From: Actinomycetes bacterium
GTDB taxonomy: Bacteria > Actinomycetota > Actinomycetes > JAHEKZ01
Assembly (NCBI GenBank): GCA_024644345.1
Contig: JAHELE010000014.1
Location: forward strand, 1-36,085
Direction of reading: 5' to 3'
Length of the DNA: 36,085 nucleotides
Shown: positions 1 through 9,246 of the stretch, piece after piece
Position numbering within the stretch: position 1 is the stretch's first letter
Layout of the letters: every line of letters begins with the position of its first letter
Made by a program: the position numbers and the translations under genes
Notes under the pieces: generated by a model
What the model saw: the letters and a program-made list of their open reading frames with translations, nothing else
What the model was told of the DNA's origin: nothing
Database searches by the model: none

Positions 1-651
1 CCCGGCCAGCGCGACCAGCGCCCGCATCAGCCCGACACGTGAGTCCACTGCGGGAAGTGCGTGCCAGAGGGGGCGCACCACCCAGGCGTAGACGAGCCCG
101 CCCAGGGCGCCCGCGCAGGCGGCAGTGAGCAAAGCGGCCCCGGGGCCGGAGACCGCGACCAGCACGCCGACCAACGCAGGCCCGGCGATGAAGACCAACT
201 CCTGCCAGGTGGCGTCCAGCGTGTACAGGGAGTCGAGATCGCTCTGGTCTTGAGCCAGCTGCGGCCACAGGGTGCGTGAGATCGGTGAGGTGGGAGCCGA
301 CAGCAGACCGCCCAAGGTGGCCAGAAGCACCAGCTCGCCCTCAGACCCGCCCGCACCAGAGGCCAGAACCACCAGCACCGTGCCCTGCCCGAGCGCCGTC
401 GCGGCCTCGACGCGATGGGCGCGCCCGCGCCCGGCGAACCCGCCCCACAACGGCTGGCTGACTGCTGAGCCGATCGCCCAGGCGCCACCGGCCAGTCCCG
501 CGGCGGCGATGGACCCGGTGCGCTCCTGGGCGAGCAGCACTACCGCGAGCGGGGCGAGCCCCTGAGGCATCCGGGCGATGATCGACAGCACCAGGACCAA
601 CCGGCTCGTCCGGCGTCCGGTCCGGGCCTGCGGGGACGGTGGAGGGGTCAC
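1..651 (-). CDS. MFS transporter, N-terminal part (runs off window start)
   Basis: This is the first 217 codons of a membrane transporter; the frame stays open to base 1, so the C-terminal half lies outside the window. After a short basic N-terminus it shows alternating hydrophobic segments rich in Gly, Ala, Leu and Val, with short polar loops, as in the first six helices of a major facilitator superfamily protein. A loop containing RGRAHRVEA after the second segment fits the basic cytoplasmic loop of MFS proteins. The start is a GTG at 651. It is divergent from rplM, with about 120 bp between them. The substrate cannot be told from this fragment. The MFS assignment is an inference from the general pattern. 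Confidence 0.7.
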   Translation of the reverse strand, partial: MTPPPSPQARTGRRTSRLVLVLSIIARMPQGLAPLAVVLLAQERTGSIAAAGLAGGAWAIGSAVSQPLWGGFAGRGRAHRVEAATALGQGTVLVVLASGAGGSEGELVLLATLGGLLSAPTSPISRTLWPQLAQDQSDLDSLYTLDATWQELVFIAGPALVGVLVAVSGPGAALLTAACAGALGGLVYAWVVRPLWHALPAVDSRVGLMRALVALAG

Positions 652-677
652 GCCGGTAACGTAGCCGGGACCCGGTT

Positions 678-707
678 TTGACCGCCTGCCCAGGGCACGG
701 GTAACCT
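678..707 (+). promoter_or_regulatory. Probable housekeeping promoter of rplM-rpsI
   Basis: TTGACC at 678-683 and TAACCT at 702-707 are separated by 18 bp, a good match to an actinobacterial principal-sigma promoter. The predicted transcript start is near 714, leaving a leader of roughly 57 nt before the rplM GTG. Confidence 0.55.
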
Positions 708-770
708 GGACCGCTGGTGCGCCTGGTATCTGAGCGCCCCGACCCAACTCGACTCACGAAGGTTCCGCCC

Positions 771-1214
771 GTGCGCACGTACAGCCCCAAGCCTGGCGAC
801 GTCCAGCGTCAGTGGTACGTCATCGACGCCGAGGATGTCGTCCTCGGACGCCTCGCCTCGCAGGTCGCCCAGCTGCTGCGCGGCAAGCACAAGGCCGTCT
901 TCGCGCCACATGTGGATACCGGCGACTTCGTGGTCGTGATCAACGCCGACAAGATCGCCCTCACCGGCGCCAAGCGTGAGCAGAAGCTGGCGTACCACCA
1001 CTCCGGCTATCCGGGCGGCCTCCGGGCCACCGGTTACGACGAGCTGCTCTCCAAGAACCCCCGCAGGGCCGTTGAGAAGGCGGTGTGGGGCATGCTTCCG
1101 AAGAACCGCATTGCGCGGCAGCAGCTCAAGAAGCTCAAGGTCTACGCCGGCAGTGAGCACCCCCACCAGGCACAGCAGCCTGTGTCGTTCGAGATCACAC
1201 AGGTCGCGCAGTAG
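771..1214 (+). CDS. rplM: 50S ribosomal protein L13
   Basis: L13 is an early-assembly protein of the large ribosomal subunit. Its whole length is recognisable: N-terminal [18 protein letters not shown], then [18 protein letters not shown], the [16 protein letters not shown] segment and the YHHSGYPGG loop. An upstream in-frame ATG at 717 would add 18 residues unlike L13. The GTG at 771 gives exactly 147 residues, the usual actinobacterial length, and has GAAGG about 8 nt before it. It is the first gene of an operon with rpsI, which starts 34 bp after its stop. This pairing is nearly universal. Confidence 0.97.
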   Translation: MRTYSPKPGDVQRQWYVIDAEDVVLGRLASQVAQLLRGKHKAVFAPHVDTGDFVVVINADKIALTGAKREQKLAYHHSGYPGGLRATGYDELLSKNPRRAVEKAVWGMLPKNRIARQQLKKLKVYAGSEHPHQAQQPVSFEITQVAQ

Positions 1215-1248
1215 CGCAGCCGGGACCACAGAAGGTATCGAGAGGACC

Positions 1249-1785
1249 ATGTCCGACGTGACCGTCAGCACCGAGACCGCCCCCGAGGCGGCCGCCGTCT
1301 CCGACGAGGCACCCACCGCCTCAGACGAGGCAACCACGCCCACCGGCAACTTCACTAGCGAGACCGCAGTGGCCGTTGCCCCTCGCGAGATCTCCGACGC
1401 ACCTGGCGCGGCCACCGGCCGACGCAAGGAGGCCATCGCTCGAGTCCGCATCACCCCCGGCACGGGCAAGTGCACGGTGAACGGCAAGGCACTCGACGAC
1501 TTCTTCCCGAACAAGGTGCACCAGCAGGTCGTCAACGATCCGTTCCGCGTCCTCCAGGTCGAGGGCCGCTACGACGTGATCGCCCGCGTTCACGGTGGCG
1601 GGGTCTCAGGTCAGGCCGGCGCCATCCGACTTGGCATCTCGCGAGCGCTCAGCGAGATCGACACCGAGGGCAACCGGCCACCGTTGAAGAAGGCCGGCTA
1701 CCTCACCCGAGACCCGCGTGCCAAGGAACGGCGCAAGGCTGGTCTGAAGAAGGCACGCAAGGCTCCGCAGTACAGCAAGCGCTGA
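1249..1785 (+). CDS. rpsI: 30S ribosomal protein S9
   Basis: S9 is a small-subunit protein whose basic C-terminal tail reaches the decoding region and contacts P-site tRNA. The conserved core begins near residue 55 ([12 protein letters not shown]) and includes the [15 protein letters not shown] segment and the basic C-terminus, ending QYSKR. The first 50 or so residues are an acidic, Ala/Thr/Glu-rich extension of the kind common in actinobacterial S9 and absent from the E. coli protein. The ATG at 1249 has GAGAGG a few bases upstream and gives 178 residues. The frame is also open further upstream inside rplM, but that part does not look like S9. Confidence 0.97.
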   Translation: MSDVTVSTETAPEAAAVSDEAPTASDEATTPTGNFTSETAVAVAPREISDAPGAATGRRKEAIARVRITPGTGKCTVNGKALDDFFPNKVHQQVVNDPFRVLQVEGRYDVIARVHGGGVSGQAGAIRLGISRALSEIDTEGNRPPLKKAGYLTRDPRAKERRKAGLKKARKAPQYSKR

Positions 1786-1810
1786 CGCGCACTGCCGCGT
1801 TTACTTCGCT

Positions 1811-1842
1811 GCGCCCCGTCGGCCTCACGGCTTGCGGGGCGC
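1811..1842 (+). terminator. Stem-loop between rpsI and glmM
   Basis: Perfect 8-bp arms GCGCCCCG (1811-1818) and CGGGGCGC (1835-1842) flank a 16-nt loop. It starts 25 bp after the rpsI stop and ends 8 bp before the glmM ribosome-binding site. There is no T tract, so it may be only a partial terminator or an mRNA processing or stability element between the ribosomal genes and glmM. Confidence 0.45.
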
Positions 1843-1859
1843 GCGCATGAGGAGGAGCA

Positions 1860-3203
1860 GTGACCCGGCTGTTCGGAACTGACGGTGTTCGTGGGCTTGC
1901 CAACCGCGATCTCACGGCCGAGCTCGCTGTCGACCTCAGCGTGGCGGCCGCACACGTCCTCGGTGAGACCGGTGCCTTCGAAGGGCATCGACCGGTGGCA
2001 GTCGTCGGCCGTGACCCTCGCGCCTCCGGCGAGTTCCTCGAGGCCGCCGTCGTCGCCGGGTTGGCCAGCGCAGGTGTCGACGTCCGCAAGGTTGGGGTTC
2101 TGCCCACGCCTGGGGTGGCCTACCTGACCGCCGCACGGTCCGCCGATCTCGGTGTGATGCTGTCAGCGTCTCACAACGCGATGCCCGACAACGGCATCAA
2201 GTTCTTTGCGCGGGGTGGCCACAAGCTGGGCGACGCAATTGAGGACGCCGTCGAGTCGCGTTTGGGCGAGCCGTGGGACCGTCCGACCGGATCGGGTGTT
2301 GGACGCGTCACCGACGACATGGAGGGCGCGCTCGACTACACCGCCCATCTTCTGTCGACTTTGGGTGGGCAGAACCTCGACGGAATCACGATTGTCGTCG
2401 ACTGCGCCAATGGAGCAGCTTCGCTGGTGGCGGCAGATGCCTTCGCCCGAGCGGCTGCTGACGTGATCACGATCCACGATGCGCCGGATGGCCTCAACAT
2501 CAACGAAGGCTGTGGTTCGACGCACCTGCAGTCGCTGCAGGAGTCGGTCGTCGAACATGGTGCCGACCTCGGTGTGGCTCTTGACGGTGACGCGGACCGG
2601 TGCTTGGCGGTGGATGCCACAGGCGATCTGGTCGATGGCGACCAGATCCTGGCCATCCTGACCTTGGCAATGCGCGACGCGGGGCGCCTGGCCCACAACA
2701 GTGTGGTGTCCACAGTCATGTCGAACCTGGGATTCCGGCAAGCGATGCAGCGACAAGGTGTCGCGGTCGTCGCTACAGCAGTTGGCGACAGGTACGTGCT
2801 CGAGGCAATGCGGTCGTTTGGCTACACGCTGGGCGGTGAGCAGTCCGGGCACCTGATCATGTCCGAACACGCCACGACAGGTGATGGTCTACTGACGGCT
2901 CTGCATCTAGGTGCGAAACTCGCGGCGTCCGGCCGATCCTTAGCTGATCTCGCATCGGTCATGCAGCGCTTTCCGCAAGTACTCGTGAACGTTCCGGACG
3001 TCGACAAACTGAGAGTCGACGCCCCGGCAATCGCCGCTGCAGTCGCGGAGGAAGAGCGAGCGCTCGGCGACGATGGGCGTGTGCTGCTGCGTCCCAGCGG
3101 AACAGAGCCGCTGGTGCGTGTGATGGTCGAGGCCGACTCGGCCGAGCGGGCTCAAGAGGTGGCCGACCGGCTCGCCACCGTCGTCCGCGAGACCATCGGG
3201 TGA
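1860..3203 (+). CDS. glmM: Phosphoglucosamine mutase
   Basis: GlmM converts glucosamine-6-phosphate to glucosamine-1-phosphate on the way to UDP-GlcNAc for peptidoglycan, in the cytoplasm. It opens with LFGTDGVRG, typical of the family. The active-site loop is LSASHN, with phosphoserine expected at Ser104. The metal-binding loop is LDGDADR (Asp242, 244 and 246), and the C-terminal phosphate-binding loop is [12 protein letters not shown]. The 447-residue length is normal. The start is a GTG directly behind AGGAGGAGCA. GlmS, which makes its substrate, is the next gene, so the two consecutive steps are encoded together. Confidence 0.97.
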   Translation: MTRLFGTDGVRGLANRDLTAELAVDLSVAAAHVLGETGAFEGHRPVAVVGRDPRASGEFLEAAVVAGLASAGVDVRKVGVLPTPGVAYLTAARSADLGVMLSASHNAMPDNGIKFFARGGHKLGDAIEDAVESRLGEPWDRPTGSGVGRVTDDMEGALDYTAHLLSTLGGQNLDGITIVVDCANGAASLVAADAFARAAADVITIHDAPDGLNINEGCGSTHLQSLQESVVEHGADLGVALDGDADRCLAVDATGDLVDGDQILAILTLAMRDAGRLAHNSVVSTVMSNLGFRQAMQRQGVAVVATAVGDRYVLEAMRSFGYTLGGEQSGHLIMSEHATTGDGLLTALHLGAKLAASGRSLADLASVMQRFPQVLVNVPDVDKLRVDAPAIAAAVAEEERALGDDGRVLLRPSGTEPLVRVMVEADSAERAQEVADRLATVVRETIG

Positions 3204-3252
3204 GCCGGTTGGTCACACCGGTGAACGGGCTCTGCCTCCCCTCTTCAGAACG

Positions 3253-3258
3253 TAGGGT
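3253..3258 (+). promoter_or_regulatory. -10 element of glmS, leaderless arrangement
   Basis: TAGGGT (pattern TANNNT) ends 7 nt before the glmS ATG. This places the transcript start at or next to the initiation codon, as in leaderless actinobacterial mRNAs. No clear -35 hexamer is seen. The AGGG inside it could instead be read as a weak ribosome-binding site. Confidence 0.45.
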
Positions 3259-3265
3259 GTAAGCC

Positions 3266-5104
3266 ATGTGCGGAATCGTGGGGTACGTCGGACAGCAGAA
3301 CGCTGTCGATGTCGTCATCGAAGGTCTTCGACGTCTGGAGTACCGCGGGTACGACAGCGCCGGCGTGGCGGTGGTCGTGGCAGACGAGGTGCAGGTGCGT
3401 CGACGCGCCGGCAAGCTGTCTAACCTCGAGAAACTGCTCGCCGAGCAACCCTTGCCTCCGGCGACCTTCGGCATGGGGCACACCCGCTGGGCGACGCACG
3501 GCGCACCGAACGATCGCAACGCGCACCCGCACCTCGATGGGGCGGCCAAGGTCGCAGTGGTGCATAACGGGATCATCGAGAACTTCGCGGCCCTGCGGGC
3601 ATCGCTTGAGGAAAGCGGCGTGACACTCGCGTCAGACACCGATACCGAAGTGGTGTCGCACCTGCTGGCGCGACACTTCGATGGAGACCTTGCTGACGCC
3701 ATGCGAGCCGTCTGCCGTGAACTCGAGGGTGCGTTCACCTTGGTGGCAGTGCATGCCGACCAGCCAGACGTCGTCGTGGGTGCTCGCCGAAACTCGCCCT
3801 TGGTGGTCGGCCGTGGTGATGGCGAGAACTTCCTTGGCAGCGATGTCGCAGCATTCATTGCGCATACGCGGCACGCCGTCGAGCTCGGGCAGGATCAGGT
3901 CGTGGAACTACGCGCCGATCGAGTCGAGGTGACGACGTTCGACGGAGAGCCGGCGGAGGTCCGTGAGTACGACGTCGACTGGGATGCCTCCGCCGCTGAG
4001 AAGGGCGGCTACGACTACTTCATGCTCAAAGAGATCCACGAGCAGCCGAAGGCCGTCGCCGACACCTTGCTGGGTCGGGTCGACGACGAGGGTCGTCTGC
4101 AGCTCGATGAGATGCGGCTGTCCGACCAAGACCTTCGCGACATCGACAAGGTCGTCGTCATCGGGTGCGGTACCTCCTACAACTCGGGTCTGATCGCGAA
4201 GTATTCGATCGAGCACTGGACCCGCATTCCGGTCGAGGTCGAGGTGGCGTCCGAGTTCCGCTACCGCGACCCGATCCTCGGACGGCGCACGCTCGTCATC
4301 GCCATTTCACAGTCGGGCGAGACGATGGACACCCTGATGGCGATTCGCCACGCACGTGAGCAGGGCTCGCGTGTTCTGGCCATCTGCAACGTCAACGGGT
4401 CCACCATTCCCCGCGAGTCCGACGCGGTCGTCTACACCTACGCCGGCCCGGAGATCGCTGTCGCCTCGACAAAGGCGTTCTTGACTCAAGTTGTCGCCTG
4501 CCACCTGGTGGCGCTCTATCTGGCCCAGGTGCGCGGCATGAAGTGGGGCGATGAGATTGCTCGGCATGTCCGCGAGCTGGCGGACATGCCAGCGGCGGTT
4601 GATCGCGTGCTCGATACCGTCGAACCGGTTCGCGCGCTGGCCCGAGAATTGGCCGCAGCGAAGGCGGTTCTCTTCCTTGGCCGTCACGTCGGATTCCCCG
4701 TGGCGCTCGAGGGTGCGCTGAAGCTCAAAGAGCTGGCCTACATGCACGCCGAGGGCTTTCCCGCAGGGGAACTCAAGCACGGCCCCATCGCCCTCATCGA
4801 GGAAGGGCTGCCGGTCGTCGTCGTCGTGCCGCCGCTCAGCCGCAAGGTGCTGCACGACAAGATCGTCAGCAACATCCAAGAGATCCGGGCAAGGGGTGCG
4901 CGCACGATCGTGATCGCCGAGGAGGGCGACGACACCGTCGCGCCCTACGCGGACACCCTGATACCGGTTCCTGCGGTCCCGACGCTGCTCCAGCCGGTCG
5001 TCGCCACCGTCCCGCTGCAGGTGTTTGCCTGTGAGTTGGCCAGCGCCAAGGGATACGACGTCGACCAGCCACGAAACCTGGCAAAGTCCGTCACGGTGGA
5101 GTAG
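3266..5104 (+). CDS. glmS: Glutamine--fructose-6-phosphate aminotransferase (isomerizing)
   Basis: GlmS makes glucosamine-6-phosphate from fructose-6-phosphate using glutamine nitrogen, the committed step to UDP-GlcNAc. The N-terminal glutaminase domain (about residues 1-220) begins MCGIVGYVG; Cys2 becomes the nucleophile after Met removal. It contains RRLEYRGYDSAG, GHTRWATHG and HNGIIEN. Two SIS sugar-isomerase domains follow, with GCGTSYNSG, ISQSGETMDT and LKLKELAYMHAEGFPAGELKHG. The conserved C-terminus DQPRNLAKSVTVE is intact. The length of 612 is normal. No glmS ribozyme-like leader is present; the upstream gap is only 62 bp. Confidence 0.97.
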   Translation: MCGIVGYVGQQNAVDVVIEGLRRLEYRGYDSAGVAVVVADEVQVRRRAGKLSNLEKLLAEQPLPPATFGMGHTRWATHGAPNDRNAHPHLDGAAKVAVVHNGIIENFAALRASLEESGVTLASDTDTEVVSHLLARHFDGDLADAMRAVCRELEGAFTLVAVHADQPDVVVGARRNSPLVVGRGDGENFLGSDVAAFIAHTRHAVELGQDQVVELRADRVEVTTFDGEPAEVREYDVDWDASAAEKGGYDYFMLKEIHEQPKAVADTLLGRVDDEGRLQLDEMRLSDQDLRDIDKVVVIGCGTSYNSGLIAKYSIEHWTRIPVEVEVASEFRYRDPILGRRTLVIAISQSGETMDTLMAIRHAREQGSRVLAICNVNGSTIPRESDAVVYTYAGPEIAVASTKAFLTQVVACHLVALYLAQVRGMKWGDEIARHVRELADMPAAVDRVLDTVEPVRALARELAAAKAVLFLGRHVGFPVALEGALKLKELAYMHAEGFPAGELKHGPIALIEEGLPVVVVVPPLSRKVLHDKIVSNIQEIRARGARTIVIAEEGDDTVAPYADTLIPVPAVPTLLQPVVATVPLQVFACELASAKGYDVDQPRNLAKSVTVE

Positions 5105-5192
5105 GAAGCCACCGGGCCAGCTCGACCGGCCTCGTCGAATCAGCTGGGTGAGTTGAATGCCGCGCGCCGCCGTCCAGTGAAAGACTGGGGCC

Positions 5193-5552
5193 GTGATCGT
5201 CGGAATAGGCATAGACGTGGTAGATGTCGAGCGGTTTGGCCAGACGCTGGATCGCACACCAGCCCTACGGGCACGTCTGTTCACGCCCGACGAGCGAACT
5301 CTTCCGCTGGCCTCACTCGCCGCACGCTTTGCGGCCAAGGAAGCCCTGGCGAAGGCTCTGGGTGCTCCCGCCGGGCTGCAGTGGCACGACTGCGAAGTGG
5401 TGAAGGACGCCGATGGGCGTCCGGTCTTCGAACTGCACGGAACGGTGCGGGCCCGAGCGATCGCGTTGCGGGCGCGCACGATCCATCTGTCCCTCAGCCA
5501 CGACGCGGGGATCGCATCCGCGATGGTGGTGGCTGAGGCCGATTCGTCGTGA
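5193..5552 (+). CDS. acpS: Holo-[acyl-carrier-protein] synthase
   Basis: AcpS transfers the 4'-phosphopantetheine arm of coenzyme A to a serine of acyl carrier protein, activating fatty acid synthesis. The N-terminus has [14 protein letters not shown] with the Mg-binding Asp8. The second signature, [12 protein letters not shown], supplies Glu50. At 119 residues it has the usual size of a group I (AcpS-type) enzyme. The start is a GTG. AAGACT lies 6 nt before it, one base off the TANNNT-N6-start pattern seen at glmS, so it could also be leaderless. It ends 9 bp before nnr. Confidence 0.94.
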   Translation: MIVGIGIDVVDVERFGQTLDRTPALRARLFTPDERTLPLASLAARFAAKEALAKALGAPAGLQWHDCEVVKDADGRPVFELHGTVRARAIALRARTIHLSLSHDAGIASAMVVAEADSS

Positions 5553-5561
5553 GGGGTTGTC

Positions 5562-7013
5562 ATGCATTCGGTGCACACGGTTGCTGAGGTGCGTGCGGCC
5601 GAAGAGGCCGTCCTCTCCCGCACCGCTGACGACGACTTGATGCTGCGGGCGTCCAGCGGTTTGGCCCGCACCTGTGCCCAGATGCTCTCGCTGCACCGTG
5701 ACGGTGTCTACGGCGCTCGCGTCGTCCTGCTGTGCGGCACCGGCAACAACGGCGGGGATGCCCTGCACGCGGGAGCGGCTTTGGCGGCGCGGGGTGCCCA
5801 GGTTCTGGTGGTTCCGACCGGATCGCGCCTGCACGAATCCGGCTCCAGGGCGTTGCTCCGCGCAGGTGGGCACATGATCGAGATCGCCGAGGCGGCGACC
5901 GCCGTCGCTGACGCCGATCTGGTAATTGATGGGATCGTCGGGATTGGCGGGTCAGGGGCGCTGCGCGGACCCGCTGCTGCGCTAGCCGAAGCAGCCATGA
6001 TGAGTGACGCGTTGGTGGTGGCGGTCGACCTACCCTCAGGTGTCGATGCCGACACCGGTGCTGCCGACGACGGGGCAGTGTGGGCCGACGTGACCGTCAC
6101 CTTCGGTCTGACGAAGCCAGGCCTGCTGCTGGCACCCGGCTCGATGCACGCCGGTCTCCTCGAGCTGGTCGATATAGGGCTGGGGGACGATGCTGCGGTT
6201 CCGTCCATCACCTGTCTGGATGCGCCAGACGTTTCAGCGATTGTTCCGAGGCCCGGTCCTCTTGACCACAAGTACACCGTCGGGGTCACCGGTATCGCAG
6301 CCGGCTCGCAGCAGTATCCGGGGGCCGGGGTGCTGGCCGTTGCCGGGGCGCTGCACACCAAAGCCGGGCTCGTTCGCTACGTCGGAGGTGCGGCTTCGAA
6401 CGTCGTGAGTGCCTGGCCCTCGGCGATTGTCTCCACCGGCCGGATCGACGACGCCGGACGGGTCCATGCGTGGGGCGTCGGACCGGGAATTGGCGTTGAC
6501 GGCAGCGCCCGCACGTTCCTGGCCGACGCCCTCGCGAGCGCCTTACCCGTCGTCGTAGATGCTGATGGACTCACTCTTCTGGCTCGCGAGCCAGAGCTTC
6601 TGCAGGGCCGGTCCGCCCCCACCGTCGTGACGCCGCACGCCGGGGAGTTCGCCCGGTTGGCTCCTGATCTCGATCTTGCGGCTGACCCGATCGCTGCGAC
6701 GCGCTCGCTCGCAGCACGGCTGCAGTGCACCGTTCTCGCCAAGGGAGCGACGACCGTGGTGGCCGACGTGGATGGCCAGGTGCGGCTCAACCTCACGGGT
6801 ACCCCTTGGCTGGCTGCTGGAGGTACGGGGGACGTCCTGACCGGAATGGTGGCTTCCCTGTTGGCTGCCGGAGTGCCGGCGCTCGATGCCGCGTCGGGGG
6901 CTGCCTTCCTGCACGGGCTTGCCGGTCGGCTGGCGTCCGACGGGGGCCCGACCAACGCGGCCGATGTCGCCGGTGCGATCCCGAAGGCAATCCGCGCCGT
7001 CTCGGGTCCTTGA
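5562..7013 (+). CDS. nnr: Bifunctional NAD(P)H-hydrate repair enzyme (epimerase + dehydratase)
   Basis: This enzyme repairs hydrated, inactive NADH and NADPH: the N-terminal domain interconverts the R and S epimers, and the C-terminal domain dehydrates the S form using ADP. The N-terminal YjeF-type domain (about 1-215) carries GTGNNGGDALHAG and DLPSGVDADTG. The C-terminal ribokinase-like domain (about 225-483) carries GSQQYPGAGVLAVAGAL, VTPHAGEFARL, LAKGATTVVAD and the nucleotide loop AGGTGDVLTGMVASLLA. The fusion of both domains in 483 residues is the usual bacterial form. The ATG is preceded by GAGGGG. Confidence 0.94.
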   Translation: MHSVHTVAEVRAAEEAVLSRTADDDLMLRASSGLARTCAQMLSLHRDGVYGARVVLLCGTGNNGGDALHAGAALAARGAQVLVVPTGSRLHESGSRALLRAGGHMIEIAEAATAVADADLVIDGIVGIGGSGALRGPAAALAEAAMMSDALVVAVDLPSGVDADTGAADDGAVWADVTVTFGLTKPGLLLAPGSMHAGLLELVDIGLGDDAAVPSITCLDAPDVSAIVPRPGPLDHKYTVGVTGIAAGSQQYPGAGVLAVAGALHTKAGLVRYVGGAASNVVSAWPSAIVSTGRIDDAGRVHAWGVGPGIGVDGSARTFLADALASALPVVVDADGLTLLAREPELLQGRSAPTVVTPHAGEFARLAPDLDLAADPIAATRSLAARLQCTVLAKGATTVVADVDGQVRLNLTGTPWLAAGGTGDVLTGMVASLLAAGVPALDAASGAAFLHGLAGRLASDGGPTNAADVAGAIPKAIRAVSGP

Positions 7014-7045
7014 CAGGGCGAGAGCTGTCGCGGTGGGAGGATGAC

Positions 7046-8182
7046 GTGGTGTCTGCTTCCGCGCGCGAGCTGATCGTCGACCTTGACGCCATCTCGGCCA
7101 ACACCGCAGTGTTGGCCGGGTGCGCGCCGTCGTCCGCACTGATGGCCGTGGTCAAGGCCGATGCCTACGGACACGGCTTGGTGCCCGCGGCACGGGCAGC
7201 AAAGGCGGGGGGAGCCGGGTGGTTGGGGGTCGCGCTGCTCGACGAGGCGCTCGCTCTCAGGGAAGCAGGCATCGATGGACCGGTCCTGGCGTGGCTGCTC
7301 GCAACGGATGAGCCATGGGCGGATGCCCTGGACGCCGACATCGACCTGTCCGTCTCGGCCCTCTGGTTGCTCGAGTCCATTGCCGCGGCCGCGGTGGCCG
7401 CGGGCCGTACGGCACGCATCCACCTGAAGGTCGACTCTGGCCTGGGTAGATCGGGCTCCGCTCTGGGCGATTGGCCCGAGCTGGTCGGTGCCGCCCGCCG
7501 GGCCGAGCTCGATGGAACCGTTCGAGTCGTAGGGGTGTGGTCGCACTTCGCCTATGCCGACGCCCCCGGACACCCCACGATCGACCGCCAGCTCACCGTC
7601 TTCGGCGAGGCGGTCGAGATCGCCGAACGAGGCGGCCTGAACCCGGACGTCCGCCATCTGGCCAACTCCGCAGCAACCCTGACCCGCCCTGACACCCATT
7701 TCGACTTGACTCGCCCAGGGCTGGCTGTCTACGGGTTGTCTCCGCTGCCGGGCTCCTCACCGGCGTCTCTTGGTCTGCTCCCCGCGATGTCTCTGCAGGC
7801 GCGACTGTCTCTCGTCAAGCGCGTACTGGCTGGACAGGGCGTGTCCTACATGCACCGGTACGTCACCGATCGAGAGACAACGCTGGGCCTGGTGCCACTC
7901 GGCTACGCCGACGGTGTTCCGCGACATGCGACGAACGTGGGCCCGGTGCTCGTCGGCGGGCGCCGCCAGACGATCGCCGGGGTGGTGTGTATGGACCAGT
8001 TCGTTCTCGACCTCGGCGACGACCCGGCGTCCGTCGGAGACCTCGTCGTGCTCTTCGGGTCGGGCTCCACCGGAGAACCGACCGCCCAGGAATGGGCCGA
8101 CGCCGTGGGCACGATCTCGTACGAGATCGTCACCCGCATGGGTCCCCGGGTTCGTCGGCGCTACGTCGGGGGTGCGCGGTGA
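7046..8182 (+). CDS. alr: Alanine racemase
   Basis: Alr is a PLP enzyme that converts L-alanine to D-alanine for peptidoglycan. The PLP lysine is Lys37 in AVVKADAYGHG. HLKVDSGLGRSG supplies the lysine that is carbamylated in homologues. The second catalytic base, a tyrosine donated across the dimer, is Tyr268 in GVSYMHRYVT. The homologues I remember have Gly after that tyrosine; here it is Met. GYADG, CMDQ and the C-terminal SYEIVTRMGPRVRR are present. The frame is open upstream inside nnr, but Alr similarity begins at ELIVDLDAI. GTG codons at 7046 and 7049 both follow GGGAGG; I chose 7046 (378 residues), and 7049 is equally good. Confidence 0.95.
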   Translation: MVSASARELIVDLDAISANTAVLAGCAPSSALMAVVKADAYGHGLVPAARAAKAGGAGWLGVALLDEALALREAGIDGPVLAWLLATDEPWADALDADIDLSVSALWLLESIAAAAVAAGRTARIHLKVDSGLGRSGSALGDWPELVGAARRAELDGTVRVVGVWSHFAYADAPGHPTIDRQLTVFGEAVEIAERGGLNPDVRHLANSAATLTRPDTHFDLTRPGLAVYGLSPLPGSSPASLGLLPAMSLQARLSLVKRVLAGQGVSYMHRYVTDRETTLGLVPLGYADGVPRHATNVGPVLVGGRRQTIAGVVCMDQFVLDLGDDPASVGDLVVLFGSGSTGEPTAQEWADAVGTISYEIVTRMGPRVRRRYVGGAR

Positions 8183-9246
8183 ACCCCGCCCACCGAGCAG
8201 GTCTGGCGGGCGCAGCCATCGTGGCGGCCGCCGTGGGCGCTGCCGCCGGACTCGCGGCGGAACGAGTCGTCGTCGGGCGCCCGCTGAGGCGTGGCGAGAC
8301 GCCAGGCGGACGTCTGGGACTGGGTCAGCTTCGGGGGACGCCACAGGTCGTGCGGCTCGACGATGGCGTCGAACTGCACGTCGAGATCGACGAGGCACAC
8401 GCATCGGCCCCGTGGCGCAACCTCACTGTGGTGTTCGTCCACGGGTACGCGCTCAACCAGGACTGTTTCCACTACCAGCGCTTGGCTCTCAGAGGCACGG
8501 CTCGTCTCGTCTTCTATGACCAACGCTCACATGGGCGCTCAGGGCGTGGGTCGACCGAGTCGTGCACCATGGAACAGACTGCGGACGATCTGACGGCCGT
8601 GCTCGATGCCGTCGTCCCCTCAGGACCGGTGGTGCTCGTTGGGCACTCGATGGGCGGCATGACGATCCTTGAGCTGGCCAACCGCGATCCAGAGCTCTTC
8701 GGCGAGCGCGTTGCCGGCGTCGCGTTGCTCTCCACCTCAGCTGGCGAGATGTCTGACGTGACCTGGGGGCTGCCCGGATTTGCTGCTCGAAGCCTGCGAC
8801 TGCTGGCACCGTCGGTTATTCAGCTGGGACGCCGCACCACCCAGTTGCTGGAGCGCGGGAGGCAGTTCAGCAGCGACCTGGCAGTCATGGTCACGAAGGT
8901 GTACGCCTTCGCCGACGAGGTGCCGGTCGAGCTGGTGGACTTCAGCCTCGAGATGATCAATGCCACCCCCCTCGACGTACTGGCCGACTTCTACCCGGCA
9001 CTGAGTGACCACGACGCCTTTGAGGCGCTCGACGTGCTGAACGGGACCGAGACACTGGTGTTGGTGGGCGCCCAGGACCTGTTGACCCCCGCAGCACACA
9101 GTCGTCTGCTCGTCCAGGGAATCCCAGGTGCTGAGCTGGAGGTGCTTGATCCGGGAGGTCACCTGGTGATGCTCGAGCGCCCGGACGACGTCAATTCCCA
9201 CCTGATCGACCTGTTGGAGCGGGTCGCCAGGGGCTTGGACGAGTGA
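8179..9246 (+). CDS. Alpha/beta hydrolase
   Basis: This is an alpha/beta-hydrolase fold protein of 355 residues with an unknown substrate. A hydrophobic Ala/Gly/Val stretch at residues 8-26 could be a membrane anchor. The fold then shows the oxyanion HGYALN, the strand VFYDQRSHGRSG, the nucleophile elbow GHSMGG (Ser157), acid Asp300 in LVGAQDLLTP and His328 in DPGGHLVMLE, so the triad is complete. The GTG start overlaps the alr stop by 4 bp (GTGA), and its stop overlaps tsaE the same way. It is therefore translated within the alr-tsaE run. Similar hydrolases lie in this position in other actinobacteria, from memory, but their role is not clear to me. Confidence 0.88.
   Translation: MNPAHRAGLAGAAIVAAAVGAAAGLAAERVVVGRPLRRGETPGGRLGLGQLRGTPQVVRLDDGVELHVEIDEAHASAPWRNLTVVFVHGYALNQDCFHYQRLALRGTARLVFYDQRSHGRSGRGSTESCTMEQTADDLTAVLDAVVPSGPVVLVGHSMGGMTILELANRDPELFGERVAGVALLSTSAGEMSDVTWGLPGFAARSLRLLAPSVIQLGRRTTQLLERGRQFSSDLAVMVTKVYAFADEVPVELVDFSLEMINATPLDVLADFYPALSDHDAFEALDVLNGTETLVLVGAQDLLTPAAHSRLLVQGIPGAELEVLDPGGHLVMLERPDDVNSHLIDLLERVARGLDE

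Noticed and set aside
3211-3226. Palindrome around ACCGGT upstream of glmS as an operator
   Set aside because: Only the 6-bp core is symmetrical; the flanks do not match, and such hexamers are expected by chance in G+C-rich DNA.
3204-3265. glmS ribozyme in the glmS leader
   Set aside because: The gap is only 62 bp, lacks the conserved core and carries a leaderless-type promoter instead.
4307-5671. Long open minus-strand frame opposite glmS, acpS and nnr
   Set aside because: It lies antisense to three well-supported genes, has low-complexity Arg/Ser/Ala-rich content and no recognisable motif. High G+C content makes such frames common.
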